A model generated the notes under the pieces. The model was given only the letters and a program-made list of their open reading frames with translations, ran no database searches and was not told the origin of the DNA. DNA of 5,187 bases from Gammaproteobacteria bacterium. Lineage in GTDB: Bacteria > Pseudomonadota > Gammaproteobacteria > SZUA-140. The DNA is taken from positions 1 through 5,187 of the forward strand of contig JALSHQ010000077.1 in NCBI GenBank assembly GCA_026982145.1, read 5' to 3'. The first letter of the stretch is position 1. Each line of letters opens with the position of its first letter. The position numbers and the translations under genes were made by a program. This document shows positions 1-5,187 of the stretch, one piece after another.

Positions 1-58
1 ATCAGCAGTGATGAGCGTATATTCTATCTACACCGCGTCTCAATACTCCATTGATGTG

Positions 59-75
59 CGCACCAATTTAGTGCG
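59..75. promoter_or_regulatory. Probable NtrC-binding enhancer site
   Basis: The sequence CGCACCAATTTAGTGCG matches the known NtrC consensus TGCACCAWNNTGGTGCA at 12 of its 15 defined positions; the mismatches are the two outermost bases and one base of the right half-site. It is an inverted repeat with perfect 5-bp arms CGCAC/GTGCG. Its centre lies about 190 bp before the start site predicted from the sigma-54 promoter at 233-248, a normal distance for an NtrC enhancer that acts by DNA looping. The target is inferred to be the glnLG operon. Because the window begins just upstream, a divergent gene to the left could also be a target. Confidence 0.6.
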
Positions 76-108
76 ACTATTCGTTCGATTTCAGGCATCA
101 TAATAAGC

Positions 109-135
109 AGCGCAAGATTAGCGACCAGTTGCGCT
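109..135. repeat. Inverted repeat in the glnL control region
   Basis: Seven-base arms AGCGCAA (109-115) and TTGCGCT (129-135) are perfectly complementary and separated by 13 bases. No T-run follows, so it does not look like a terminator. It lies between the NtrC-like site and the sigma-54 promoter and could be a regulator site, but it does not fit the NtrC consensus. It may also be chance. Confidence 0.3.
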
Positions 136-176
136 TTAGATTCTGGCGAATAAAAGCTATAACCAGCTGTTTTAAA

Positions 177-205
177 TTGACTTTTTCATAAAGCCTACTT
201 ATTCC
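177..205 (+). promoter_or_regulatory. Weak candidate sigma-70 promoter for glnL
   Basis: TTGACT at 177-182 matches the -35 consensus at five of six bases. At 17-bp spacing the -10 position reads TATTCC (200-205), which matches only three of six. A low basal promoter alongside the sigma-54 promoter would fit the usual need for some NtrB/NtrC before nitrogen starvation, but the -10 is poor. Confidence 0.25.
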
Positions 206-232
206 AGCATTTATCAAATTCAAGCATCAAGC

Positions 233-248
233 TGGAGTGGTTTTTGCT
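233..248 (+). promoter_or_regulatory. Sigma-54 (RpoN) promoter of glnLG
   Basis: TGGAGTGGTTTTTGCT contains the two invariant elements of sigma-54 promoters, GG at 234-235 and GC at 246-247, separated by exactly 10 bases. It agrees with TGGCACGNNNNTTGCW at 9 of 12 defined positions, including the full TTGC -12 element. Transcription would start near 259, about 28 bases before the glnL start codon. Together with the NtrC-like site at 59-75 it suggests NtrC-dependent autoactivation of the operon. Confidence 0.6.
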
Positions 249-286
249 TACCTCTAATGACCCAACGCATCCTGAACAAATAATCG

Positions 287-1345
287 ATGACGAGTGAACA
301 CCACATTCTTGAAAACCTCAACACGGCCGTATTGCTGTTTGATGAGCAGCTCTGCCTGAAGCAGCTGAACCCCGCAAGTGAAGCGATGCTGGCAGTGAGT
401 GCGAGGCAAGCGGTGGGAAGCGCTGTGAAAGAGTTGGTGCCTGCTGATGCCGACTTCGTTGCGGCGCTGCAACATGCGCTCGATACCGAGGAGCCGCGTA
501 CTGAGCGTGAAATTCAGCTGCATCTGGCACACATGCACACCATCATTGTCGACTGCACCATCACCCCACTGCGTGATGGCAGCCGCCCGCCTGAGCTGCT
601 GGTGGAGCTCTTCCAACGCGACCGCCACCTGCGTATTGCTCGCGAGGAACAGCTGCTTGCACAGTACAACACCAGCCGCACCTTGCTCCGTGGCATCGCA
701 CATGAAATCAATAATCCACTGGGTGGGCTAAGGGGAGCCGCCCAGTTACTTGAGCAAGAGCTCGATGATGAAGCGCTGCGAGAATATACCAATGTGATTA
801 TCGGTGAGGCTGATCGCCTGCAAAATTTACTGCGCCGCATGCTCGGCCCCAACACTCTGCCCCACAAAAAAGTGATCAACATCCACGAGGTGCTAGAGCG
901 GGTCTATGCACTCACGCAGGCTGAAGCCCCCCCAGAGATCACCATTAAACGCAATTACGACCCCAGCATTCCGGAACTCGTGGCTGATCCGGAGCAACTG
1001 ATTCAAGCGGTGCTGAATATTGTGCGCAATGCGATGCAGGCGCTGGGTGACAACAGCGGCACCATCACCTTACGCAGCCGCACACAACGCCAATTCACGA
1101 TTGGCAACCATCGCCACAAACTGGTCGCACGAATCGATATCATTGATGACGGCCCCGGTATTCCACCCAGCCTGCGCGACCAGCTCTTTTACCCGATGGT
1201 CACGGGGCGCGCCGACGGCACCGGACTGGGGCTCTCCATTGCACAGTCTCTGGTCAACCAGCACGACGGGCTTATTGAGTGCAGCAGCCAAGCGGGTGAA
1301 ACGGTCTTCACCTTGCTACTTCCTCTGGAGAAAATAGATGAGTAA
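287..1345 (+). CDS. glnL: Nitrogen regulation sensor histidine kinase/phosphatase NtrB (NRII)
   Basis: Cytoplasmic sensor kinase that phosphorylates NtrC under nitrogen limitation and, with the PII protein, dephosphorylates it under nitrogen excess. The 352 residues show a PAS domain (about 7-115) opening with the family signature LNTAVLLFD, then a dimerisation/phosphoacceptor helix with H139 in GIAHEINNPLGG, the same residue number as in E. coli NtrB. The ATPase domain has the N box around N248 (NIVRNAMQAL), G1 DDGPGIP (287-293), and F/G2 boxes FYPMVTGRADGTGLGL (301-316). All catalytic motifs are intact, and there are no membrane segments, as expected. The ATG at 287 is chosen because an in-frame TAA (281-283) lies just before it and the protein start aligns with the family; no clear Shine-Dalgarno precedes it. 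The gene overlaps glnG by 8 bp, so the two form an operon, probably driven by the sigma-54 promoter at 233-248. A 7-C tract lies at 927-933. Confidence 0.96.
   Translation: MTSEHHILENLNTAVLLFDEQLCLKQLNPASEAMLAVSARQAVGSAVKELVPADADFVAALQHALDTEEPRTEREIQLHLAHMHTIIVDCTITPLRDGSRPPELLVELFQRDRHLRIAREEQLLAQYNTSRTLLRGIAHEINNPLGGLRGAAQLLEQELDDEALREYTNVIIGEADRLQNLLRRMLGPNTLPHKKVINIHEVLERVYALTQAEAPPEITIKRNYDPSIPELVADPEQLIQAVLNIVRNAMQALGDNSGTITLRSRTQRQFTIGNHRHKLVARIDIIDDGPGIPPSLRDQLFYPMVTGRADGTGLGLSIAQSLVNQHDGLIECSSQAGETVFTLLLPLEKIDE
1327..1331 (+). promoter_or_regulatory. Ribosome binding site of glnG inside glnL
   Basis: GGAGA lies 6 bases before the glnG ATG at 1338, within the last codons of glnL. It fixes the glnG start and, with the 8-bp gene overlap, indicates translational coupling that would keep kinase and regulator in proportion. 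Confidence 0.75.
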
Positions 1346-2777
1346 TCAGGAACATATCTGGATCATTGATGATGATCGCTCGATCCGCTGGGTGCTCGAA
1401 AGAGCACTCACCAAAGCGGGCATGACCACCACCTGTTTTACGAGTGCCGCCGGGGTGCTCGAAAAGCTGACCATTGAACAGCCCGATGCGATTATCACCG
1501 ACATACGCATGCCTGGCATGGATGGGCTGGCGCTGCTTGAATCGATTAAAACGCACTACCCAGATCTGCCAACGATCATCATGACCGGCCACTCGGATCT
1601 CGACAGCGCCGTTGCCGCCTATGAGGGGGGGGCGTTTGAGTACCTGCCCAAACCCTTCGATATCGGCGAAGCAACCGAGCTTGTCAAACGCGCCACAAAC
1701 CAACGTCGCCGTACCACGAGCAAAAGCACCACAGCCAGCATCAAGCCGTCCGCGATGCCTGAGATTGTAGGTGAAGCACCTGCGATGCAGGAGGTCTTTC
1801 GCGCCGTCGGGCGCCTCTCTCGCTCCAATATGACGGTGTTGATTACAGGAGAATCCGGCACCGGTAAAGAGCTGGTGGCACAAGCACTGCACCGCCACAG
1901 CCCACGAACTACCCAACCTTTTATTGCGATTAACACCGCCGCGATCCCCAAAGAGCTGCTCGAGTCAGAGCTCTTTGGCCATGAGCGCGGTGCATTTACC
2001 GGGGCTCAGAGCATGCGCGCCGGCCGTTTTGAGCAGGCACGTGGTGGCACCCTTTTCCTCGATGAGATTGGCGACATGCCGGTCGATCTGCAGACCCGCC
2101 TACTGCGTGTGCTTTCTGATGGGGAGTTTTACCGTGTCGGAGGTCACACCGCCATTAAAAGTGATGTGCGCATCATTGCCGCCACCCATCAAAATTTGGA
2201 ACAGCGCGTGAGTGACGGCCTATTTCGCAATGACCTTTACCACCGGCTCAACGTGATCCGCGTTCACATCCCTTCCCTCAGCGAACGCAGCGAAGATATC
2301 AAAATGATGGCCGAACATTTTTTACACCGCGCGGCCGAAGAGCTTGCGGTCGAAAAGAAAGTACTGGATAAAGCCACCACTCGCTTTCTCTCCCAATACA
2401 GTTGGCCCGGCAACGTGCGGCAGCTTGAGAACACCTGCCGCTGGCTCACGGTGATGTCTCCCGGCCAAACGATCCACCTCGAAGATCTGCCGCCAGAGCT
2501 AAGAAGTGATACCTCCCAATCTGCCAGCGGTGATGACTGGGAAACGGCCTTAAAGTCTTGGGCCGACGCCCAGCTACATCAAGGTGCCAGTGAAATACTT
2601 GATCGTGCAGTGCCGGCCTTTGAGCGAGTGATGATTGAGTCCACGCTGAAACACACGGGGGGGCGCCGTCAAGAGGCTGCTAAACTGCTCGGCTGGGGGC
2701 GCAACACATTGACCCGCAAAATCAAAGAACTCAACATGAACGATGCTAGCCACGCACTCGCGCCTGACAAACCATAA
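1338..2777 (+). CDS. glnG: Nitrogen regulation response regulator NtrC (NRI), sigma-54 activator
   Basis: DNA-binding partner of NtrB. Once phosphorylated it oligomerises at enhancers and uses ATP hydrolysis to open sigma-54 promoters of nitrogen-scavenging genes. The 479 residues have the full three-domain plan. The receiver (about 5-120) has acidic D11/D12/D13, phosphoacceptor D55 in TDIRMPG, T83 and K105. The AAA+ domain (about 142-385) has Walker A GESGTGKE (171-178), the sigma-54 contact loop GAFTGA (218-223), Walker B GGTLFLDEIGD (236-246), an arginine-finger region FRNDLYHRLN (296-305) and sensor II WPGNVRQLEN (356-365). The Fis-type helix-turn-helix lies near 435-466 and contains QEAAKLLGWGRNTLTRKIKEL-type sequence in the NtrC manner. 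Length is close to the usual ~470. Every key residue is present, so it should be active. Two long G tracts (8 G at 1625-1632, 7 G at 2657-2663) lie in the coding sequence. It is the second gene of the glnLG operon. Confidence 0.97.
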   Translation: MSNQEHIWIIDDDRSIRWVLERALTKAGMTTTCFTSAAGVLEKLTIEQPDAIITDIRMPGMDGLALLESIKTHYPDLPTIIMTGHSDLDSAVAAYEGGAFEYLPKPFDIGEATELVKRATNQRRRTTSKSTTASIKPSAMPEIVGEAPAMQEVFRAVGRLSRSNMTVLITGESGTGKELVAQALHRHSPRTTQPFIAINTAAIPKELLESELFGHERGAFTGAQSMRAGRFEQARGGTLFLDEIGDMPVDLQTRLLRVLSDGEFYRVGGHTAIKSDVRIIAATHQNLEQRVSDGLFRNDLYHRLNVIRVHIPSLSERSEDIKMMAEHFLHRAAEELAVEKKVLDKATTRFLSQYSWPGNVRQLENTCRWLTVMSPGQTIHLEDLPPELRSDTSQSASGDDWETALKSWADAQLHQGASEILDRAVPAFERVMIESTLKHTGGRRQEAAKLLGWGRNTLTRKIKELNMNDASHALAPDKP

Positions 2778-2795
2778 TCCCCCCGGCTTCATTTT

Positions 2796-2827
2796 GGCGT
2801 TAGCCTGACTAGCGCCGCTATCTTTTT
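2796..2827 (+). terminator. Probable terminator of glnLG
   Basis: GGCGTTAG (2796-2803) pairs with CTAGCGCC (2809-2816), with one G-U wobble and a CCTGA loop. A run of five T (2823-2827) comes six bases after the stem. The T-run is displaced from the stem, so termination may be inefficient, but the position 19 bases after the glnG stop fits. Confidence 0.45.
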
Positions 2828-2876
2828 AAACTCTCTCAACCCCCTGATTTCTCATTAAAATAAAGATGATTGGGGC

Positions 2877-2905
2877 TTACTAATGATTAGACTTCCGAGT
2901 AAAAT
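2877..2905 (+). promoter_or_regulatory. Weak candidate promoter for the methyltransferase gene
   Basis: TAAAAT at 2900-2905 matches the -10 consensus at five of six bases. At 17-bp spacing the -35 position reads TTACTA (2877-2882), matching three of six. Transcription would begin near 2912, giving a leader of about 30 bases. The -10 lies in the loop of a small inverted repeat, CCGAG (2895-2899) / CTCGG (2907-2911). Confidence 0.3.
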
Positions 2906-2930
2906 GCTCGGCTATTTTAACTAAACCTTT

Positions 2931-2935
2931 GGGGA
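2931..2935 (+). promoter_or_regulatory. Ribosome binding site selecting a TTG start
   Basis: GGGGA ends six bases before TTG at 2942, the correct spacing for that codon. The only nearby ATG (2935) overlaps this motif and reads a different frame that stops soon, so the motif supports the TTG as the true start. Confidence 0.55.
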
Positions 2936-2941
2936 TGTTTT

Positions 2942-3418
2942 TTGACTACAGATGCAGCTCACCACCGTGTATGGCACACGGCTCATGTCTATTTCGGTAC
3001 CAGTCTGATAATCGGGCTTACCCTTAACTATTATAGTGCTCTAAATTTTGGAATATTTAGCGGCTCCATCATCCTTCACATGATCGGTGCACCGCTGTTG
3101 GTCATTGGCAGCCTGATCATCATCTCGGCCAAGCAAGCGCTAGAGCGCCACGAGCAGCCATCAGAGCCGGGCAGTGCCACCACTGCTATTGTTGATAGCG
3201 GCATGTTTCACTATTCACGCAATCCACTCTATACGGGGCTCGCCATCTGCTACTGCGGGTTGGCATTTGCCATCGACAACCTCTGGCTGCTCATTTTGCT
3301 GCCGTTCACACTCGTTATTGTGCAAGTAGTGCTCATCGCACCGGAGGAACGCTACCTTGAAAAGAAGTTTGCTAATGAATACTTAGCCTATAAAAAACGA
3401 ACCCGCCGTTGGCTTTAA
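2942..3418 (+). CDS. Integral membrane methyltransferase, isoprenylcysteine carboxyl methyltransferase / phospholipid methyltransferase family
   Basis: Small (158 residues) polytopic membrane protein of the ICMT/PEMT-like superfamily, whose members transfer a methyl group from S-adenosylmethionine; the bacterial substrate is generally unknown and cannot be read here. Hydrophobic segments lie at about 17-33, 40-63 and 92-132, the last probably a helical hairpin. The family signature is clear: GMFHYSRNPLYTG (about 87-99), equivalent to the family's RNP-Y-G motif, and a C-terminal PEERYLEKKFANEYLAYKKR block with paired glutamates after the last helix, which in the family helps form the cofactor pocket. 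The start is TTG, supported by GGGGA six bases upstream; an in-frame TAA at 2918-2920 limits any extension, and no in-frame ATG lies before the first membrane segments. It follows glnG by 164 bp with its own weak promoter and ends at the shared terminator, so it is probably monocistronic. Its location beside glnLG gives no functional clue. Confidence 0.85.
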   Translation: MTTDAAHHRVWHTAHVYFGTSLIIGLTLNYYSALNFGIFSGSIILHMIGAPLLVIGSLIIISAKQALERHEQPSEPGSATTAIVDSGMFHYSRNPLYTGLAICYCGLAFAIDNLWLLILLPFTLVIVQVVLIAPEERYLEKKFANEYLAYKKRTRRWL

Positions 3419-3439
3419 ACGGCTACTGCGCTCAACCGT

Positions 3440-3467
3440 AAAAAAGCCTGCAAATGCAGGCTTTTTT
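3440..3467. terminator. Bidirectional rho-independent terminator
   Basis: AAAAAA-GCCTGC-AAAT-GCAGGC-TTTTTT is a perfect hairpin: a 6-bp GC-rich stem with a 4-base loop, flanked by A6 on the left and T6 on the right. It therefore works on both strands. It sits 21 bases after the methyltransferase stop on the plus strand and 11 bases after the surface-protein stop on the minus strand, serving both convergent genes. Confidence 0.92.
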
Positions 3468-3478
3468 ATTCAGCTTGT

Positions 3479-5187
3479 TCAATGAAGTTTTAAACTTCGC
3501 TGCCTTCGCCATATGCCAAACAGCAACAGAGCAGAGAGCCAGCCAAGGCTAGCGATGCCGCCACCGCCACTCGCCGCCTCCGACGTTGTACCTGAGGTCG
3601 CGGCACCTTGTGTTGAACCTTGCTCCCCTGTGCCCGCCGCTGCTGCCGCAGAGACACCCAGTGCTACCGGATCGCTAATCATGCCTAGGCTAGAGTTGAG
3701 GTCAAATATGTCGTTGTCATGCAAAGTCAGGGTCACTGTTTTAGCCACAGGGTCAAACACCGCCGATGATGTAGTTGTATTCGGCGTCATGCTCAACGTC
3801 GTCCAGATACCAAATTTATTCATCTTGCGCACCACAGCACCCGGGGCGATTGTGGTGGAAGCGGGGAGTTGCAGCGTCACGGTAATCGTATCCTTGTCGA
3901 CATCAGGGGTAACATTCGTCACATCGAAAAACATGGCACCCAGTGGATAAGTAAAATCGGGATCAGACATCGTGGCAAATAGTGAGGATTCAGAAATCAC
4001 CGTCACTGGGCTAACCACCCCTTCAGCCGGCGCAATCGTCGCAATAACACTGTACTCCGCCAATGGATCATTGATCACCACATTGACCACCCCTTGGTCA
4101 CAAAGAGGGTTGTCAATAACACCGTCGCAGACATTAAAAACAAAACGATCAACCCCTCGCGCTCCAGCGAAGGCCTCATAGGTGAAGGTACCATTTAAGT
4201 TCCAAGAAACCGTCCCTTTGGTAGGTAAACCTGATTCAAATATGGAGAACTGCAGCTCATCCCCATCCAAGTCCATCGCGGTCACTTCAGCATTCGCAGC
4301 ACCGTCTGCCGGCACGACAATGAGCAAGTCAAACGCTTGGGGTGCTCGATTGCCACTGCTGGCCGGAGGTGGTGGTATATAGGGCAGCGCGGGGGTTACC
4401 AGAGGCTCACCGAAATCTGTCGCGCCAAACTCATAAGCTCCGCTATCACACATTGAGATGCCACGTGGGCCAAATTTTCGCTGATCATGATTGGGGCAAA
4501 ACGCGCCCTCTGCAGCATTTATGGCAATGCTGCTATCCAGTAGCGCGTGTGTCTGTGTTGCGCCACCATTGTTGCCCAGCAGCGGCCACATGCCGATAAT
4601 GGTGGAGTCGAGCACAACCGTAGGAGCCGCTTCTCCTACATTCAAGCAGGTTTCATCACTCACAATCGTCCCCACTTTATCCAAGAACGCGGGGTATGCC
4701 GGAAAGGATTCTACATCATTAAAGCAGTCACCCCCATCACCGTTCAGCACCACAAGGCTATTATAGAGGCGCAAGACCCCCACACCACTCGCCTGACTAC
4801 GATTGTAAAGCCCACCACCTTTAGGGTCAGTGGGTTCAAATATCTGGGATATTTCACGCACGTTACCACGTGCTTCATTAGCAGTCACCGTCACATGCAG
4901 CAGCTCCACCTTATAAAGGCTTGTGGCGTTGCTATTATATAGCCCCCCTCCCCAGCGTCCGGCTTCGTTGCCACTGATGGTAGAGTTGGTGATCAGCAGA
5001 CTACCGACTTGATGGTAAATCCCTCCCCCATCACGGAAGGCACTGTTGTCGGAAATGGTGGAACGATGGATCTCTAGGCTATTGACGTCACCGGAGTTAA
5101 ATATCCCGCCACCAAAAATCAGGTCAGGGCTACTGCTATTTCTGTTACGACTGATGGTCGTGTCATTAATCACCAGCAGGCCGTTCA
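3479..5187 (-). CDS. Modular surface/secreted protein with beta-helix repeats, choice-of-anchor Q and U domains and GlyGly-CTERM-like tail (N-terminus outside window)
   Basis: The reading frame stays open to the right edge, so this is only the C-terminal part; the GTG at 5173 is an internal valine within a beta-helix strand, not a start. Numbering residues from that valine: 1-145 are right-handed beta-helix (polymorphic outer-membrane-protein-like) repeats with recurring STIS-N and GGG(I/L)(Y/F)N motifs. Residues 195-250 match choice-of-anchor Q (PLLGNNGGATQTHALLDSS, CPNHDQR, CDSGAYEFG). A proline linker (261-270) leads to a cadherin/Ig-like domain at 276-368 (AMDLDGDELQFSI, GTFTYEA). Residues 395-506 resemble choice-of-anchor U (YPLGAMFFDVTNV, ITVTLQLP, VTLTLHDNDIFD, ISDPVALGV). 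A Gly/Ala/Ser/Thr stalk (508-538) ends in GGGGIASLGWLSALLLFGIW followed by basic RRQR, the GlyGly-CTERM plan of glycines, one hydrophobic helix and arginines. In other bacteria such tails are cut by rhombosortase and the proteins leave by type II secretion. Role (adhesion, polysaccharide binding or surface coat) is unknown. Confidence 0.88.
   Translation of the reverse strand, partial: NGLLVINDTTISRNRNSSSPDLIFGGGIFNSGDVNSLEIHRSTISDNSAFRDGGGIYHQVGSLLITNSTISGNEAGRWGGGLYNSNATSLYKVELLHVTVTANEARGNVREISQIFEPTDPKGGGLYNRSQASGVGVLRLYNSLVVLNGDGGDCFNDVESFPAYPAFLDKVGTIVSDETCLNVGEAAPTVVLDSTIIGMWPLLGNNGGATQTHALLDSSIAINAAEGAFCPNHDQRKFGPRGISMCDSGAYEFGATDFGEPLVTPALPYIPPPPASSGNRAPQAFDLLIVVPADGAANAEVTAMDLDGDELQFSIFESGLPTKGTVSWNLNGTFTYEAFAGARGVDRFVFNVCDGVIDNPLCDQGVVNVVINDPLAEYSVIATIAPAEGVVSPVTVISESSLFATMSDPDFTYPLGAMFFDVTNVTPDVDKDTITVTLQLPASTTIAPGAVVRKMNKFGIWTTLSMTPNTTTSSAVFDPVAKTVTLTLHDNDIFDLNSSLGMISDPVALGVSAAAAAGTGEQGSTQGAATSGTTSEAASGGGGIASLGWLSALLLFGIWRRQRSLKLH
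4739..5187 (-). repeat. Degenerate beta-helix repeats in the surface protein
   Basis: At protein level, units beginning GGG-I/L-F/Y recur at residues 21, 49, 75 and 119 (numbered from the valine at 5173), each followed by a strand of the type L-I-NSTIS-N. Spacing is 28 and 26 residues, then 44 where a loop containing PTDPKGG is inserted. The DNA is diverged, so these are old repeats rather than recent tandem duplications. The series is cut by the window edge and must continue upstream. Confidence 0.75.

Noticed and set aside
2..103. Open plus-strand frame from the left edge to TAA at about 101-103, possibly the C-terminus of an upstream gene.
   Set aside because: Only about 33 codons, no recognisable family (it does not resemble a GlnA C-terminus), and it covers the NtrC-like site; it cannot be told from chance.
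212..224. IHF site between enhancer and promoter (TATCAA at 212-217).
   Set aside because: Only the left half fits WATCAANNNNTTR; the TTR part is absent.
254..703. Minus-strand frame of 149 codons antisense to glnL.
   Set aside because: Shadow of glnL: composition is atypical, no family is recognisable, and glnL is certain on the other strand.
1308..1916. Minus-strand frame of 202 codons antisense to the start of glnG.
   Set aside because: A long antisense shadow is expected in codon-biased genes; it overlaps well-conserved NtrC receiver and AAA+ coding sequence and has no recognisable motif.
3513..3950. Plus-strand frame of 145 codons opposite the surface-protein gene.
   Set aside because: Low-complexity Ala/Pro/Val translation produced by the antisense of the Gly/Ala/Ser/Thr stalk; the minus-strand frame has clear domains.
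5171..5173. GTG at 5173 as the start of the minus-strand gene.
   Set aside because: The frame remains open to the edge (preceding codons read NGLL) and continues the beta-helix strand pattern; no Shine-Dalgarno or signal peptide follows, so the real start is outside the window.

Overview
The window most resembles a Gammaproteobacterium. The two-component pair has the architecture and residue numbering of enterobacterial and pseudomonad NtrB/NtrC. The C-terminal gene carries a GlyGly-CTERM-like tail, a surface-sorting signal known mainly from Gammaproteobacteria such as Vibrio, Shewanella and sulfur oxidisers. I cannot name a genus from the sequence alone.

Layout: positions 1-286 hold no convincing gene and look like a control region. 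It contains a near-consensus NtrC enhancer site (59-75) and a sigma-54 promoter with exact GG-N10-GC spacing (233-248). Positions 287-2777 are the glnL-glnG (ntrB-ntrC) operon, with an 8-bp overlap and a Shine-Dalgarno for glnG inside the glnL end. Positions 2778-2941 are intergenic, with a probable glnG terminator and a weak promoter. Positions 2942-3418 encode a small membrane methyltransferase of the isoprenylcysteine carboxyl methyltransferase / phospholipid methyltransferase type, probably starting at TTG. A bidirectional terminator (3440-3467) separates it from a convergent minus-strand gene. That gene runs from 3479 through the right edge and encodes the C-terminal part of a large surface protein: beta-helix repeats, choice-of-anchor Q, a cadherin/Ig-like domain, choice-of-anchor U, and a Ser/Thr/Gly-rich stalk ending in a GlyGly-CTERM-like anchor.

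How they work together: NtrB phosphorylates NtrC under nitrogen limitation, and NtrC~P activates sigma-54 promoters. The upstream sites suggest the operon activates itself. The methyltransferase and the surface protein have no evident functional tie to nitrogen control; each seems to be its own transcription unit. No mobile element, CRISPR array, tRNA or rRNA was seen. The most unusual points are the autoregulatory promoter, an 8-codon in-frame mini-ORF just before glnL (which lacks an obvious Shine-Dalgarno), long G/C homopolymers in the glnLG coding sequence, and the modular surface protein with its paired cysteines.
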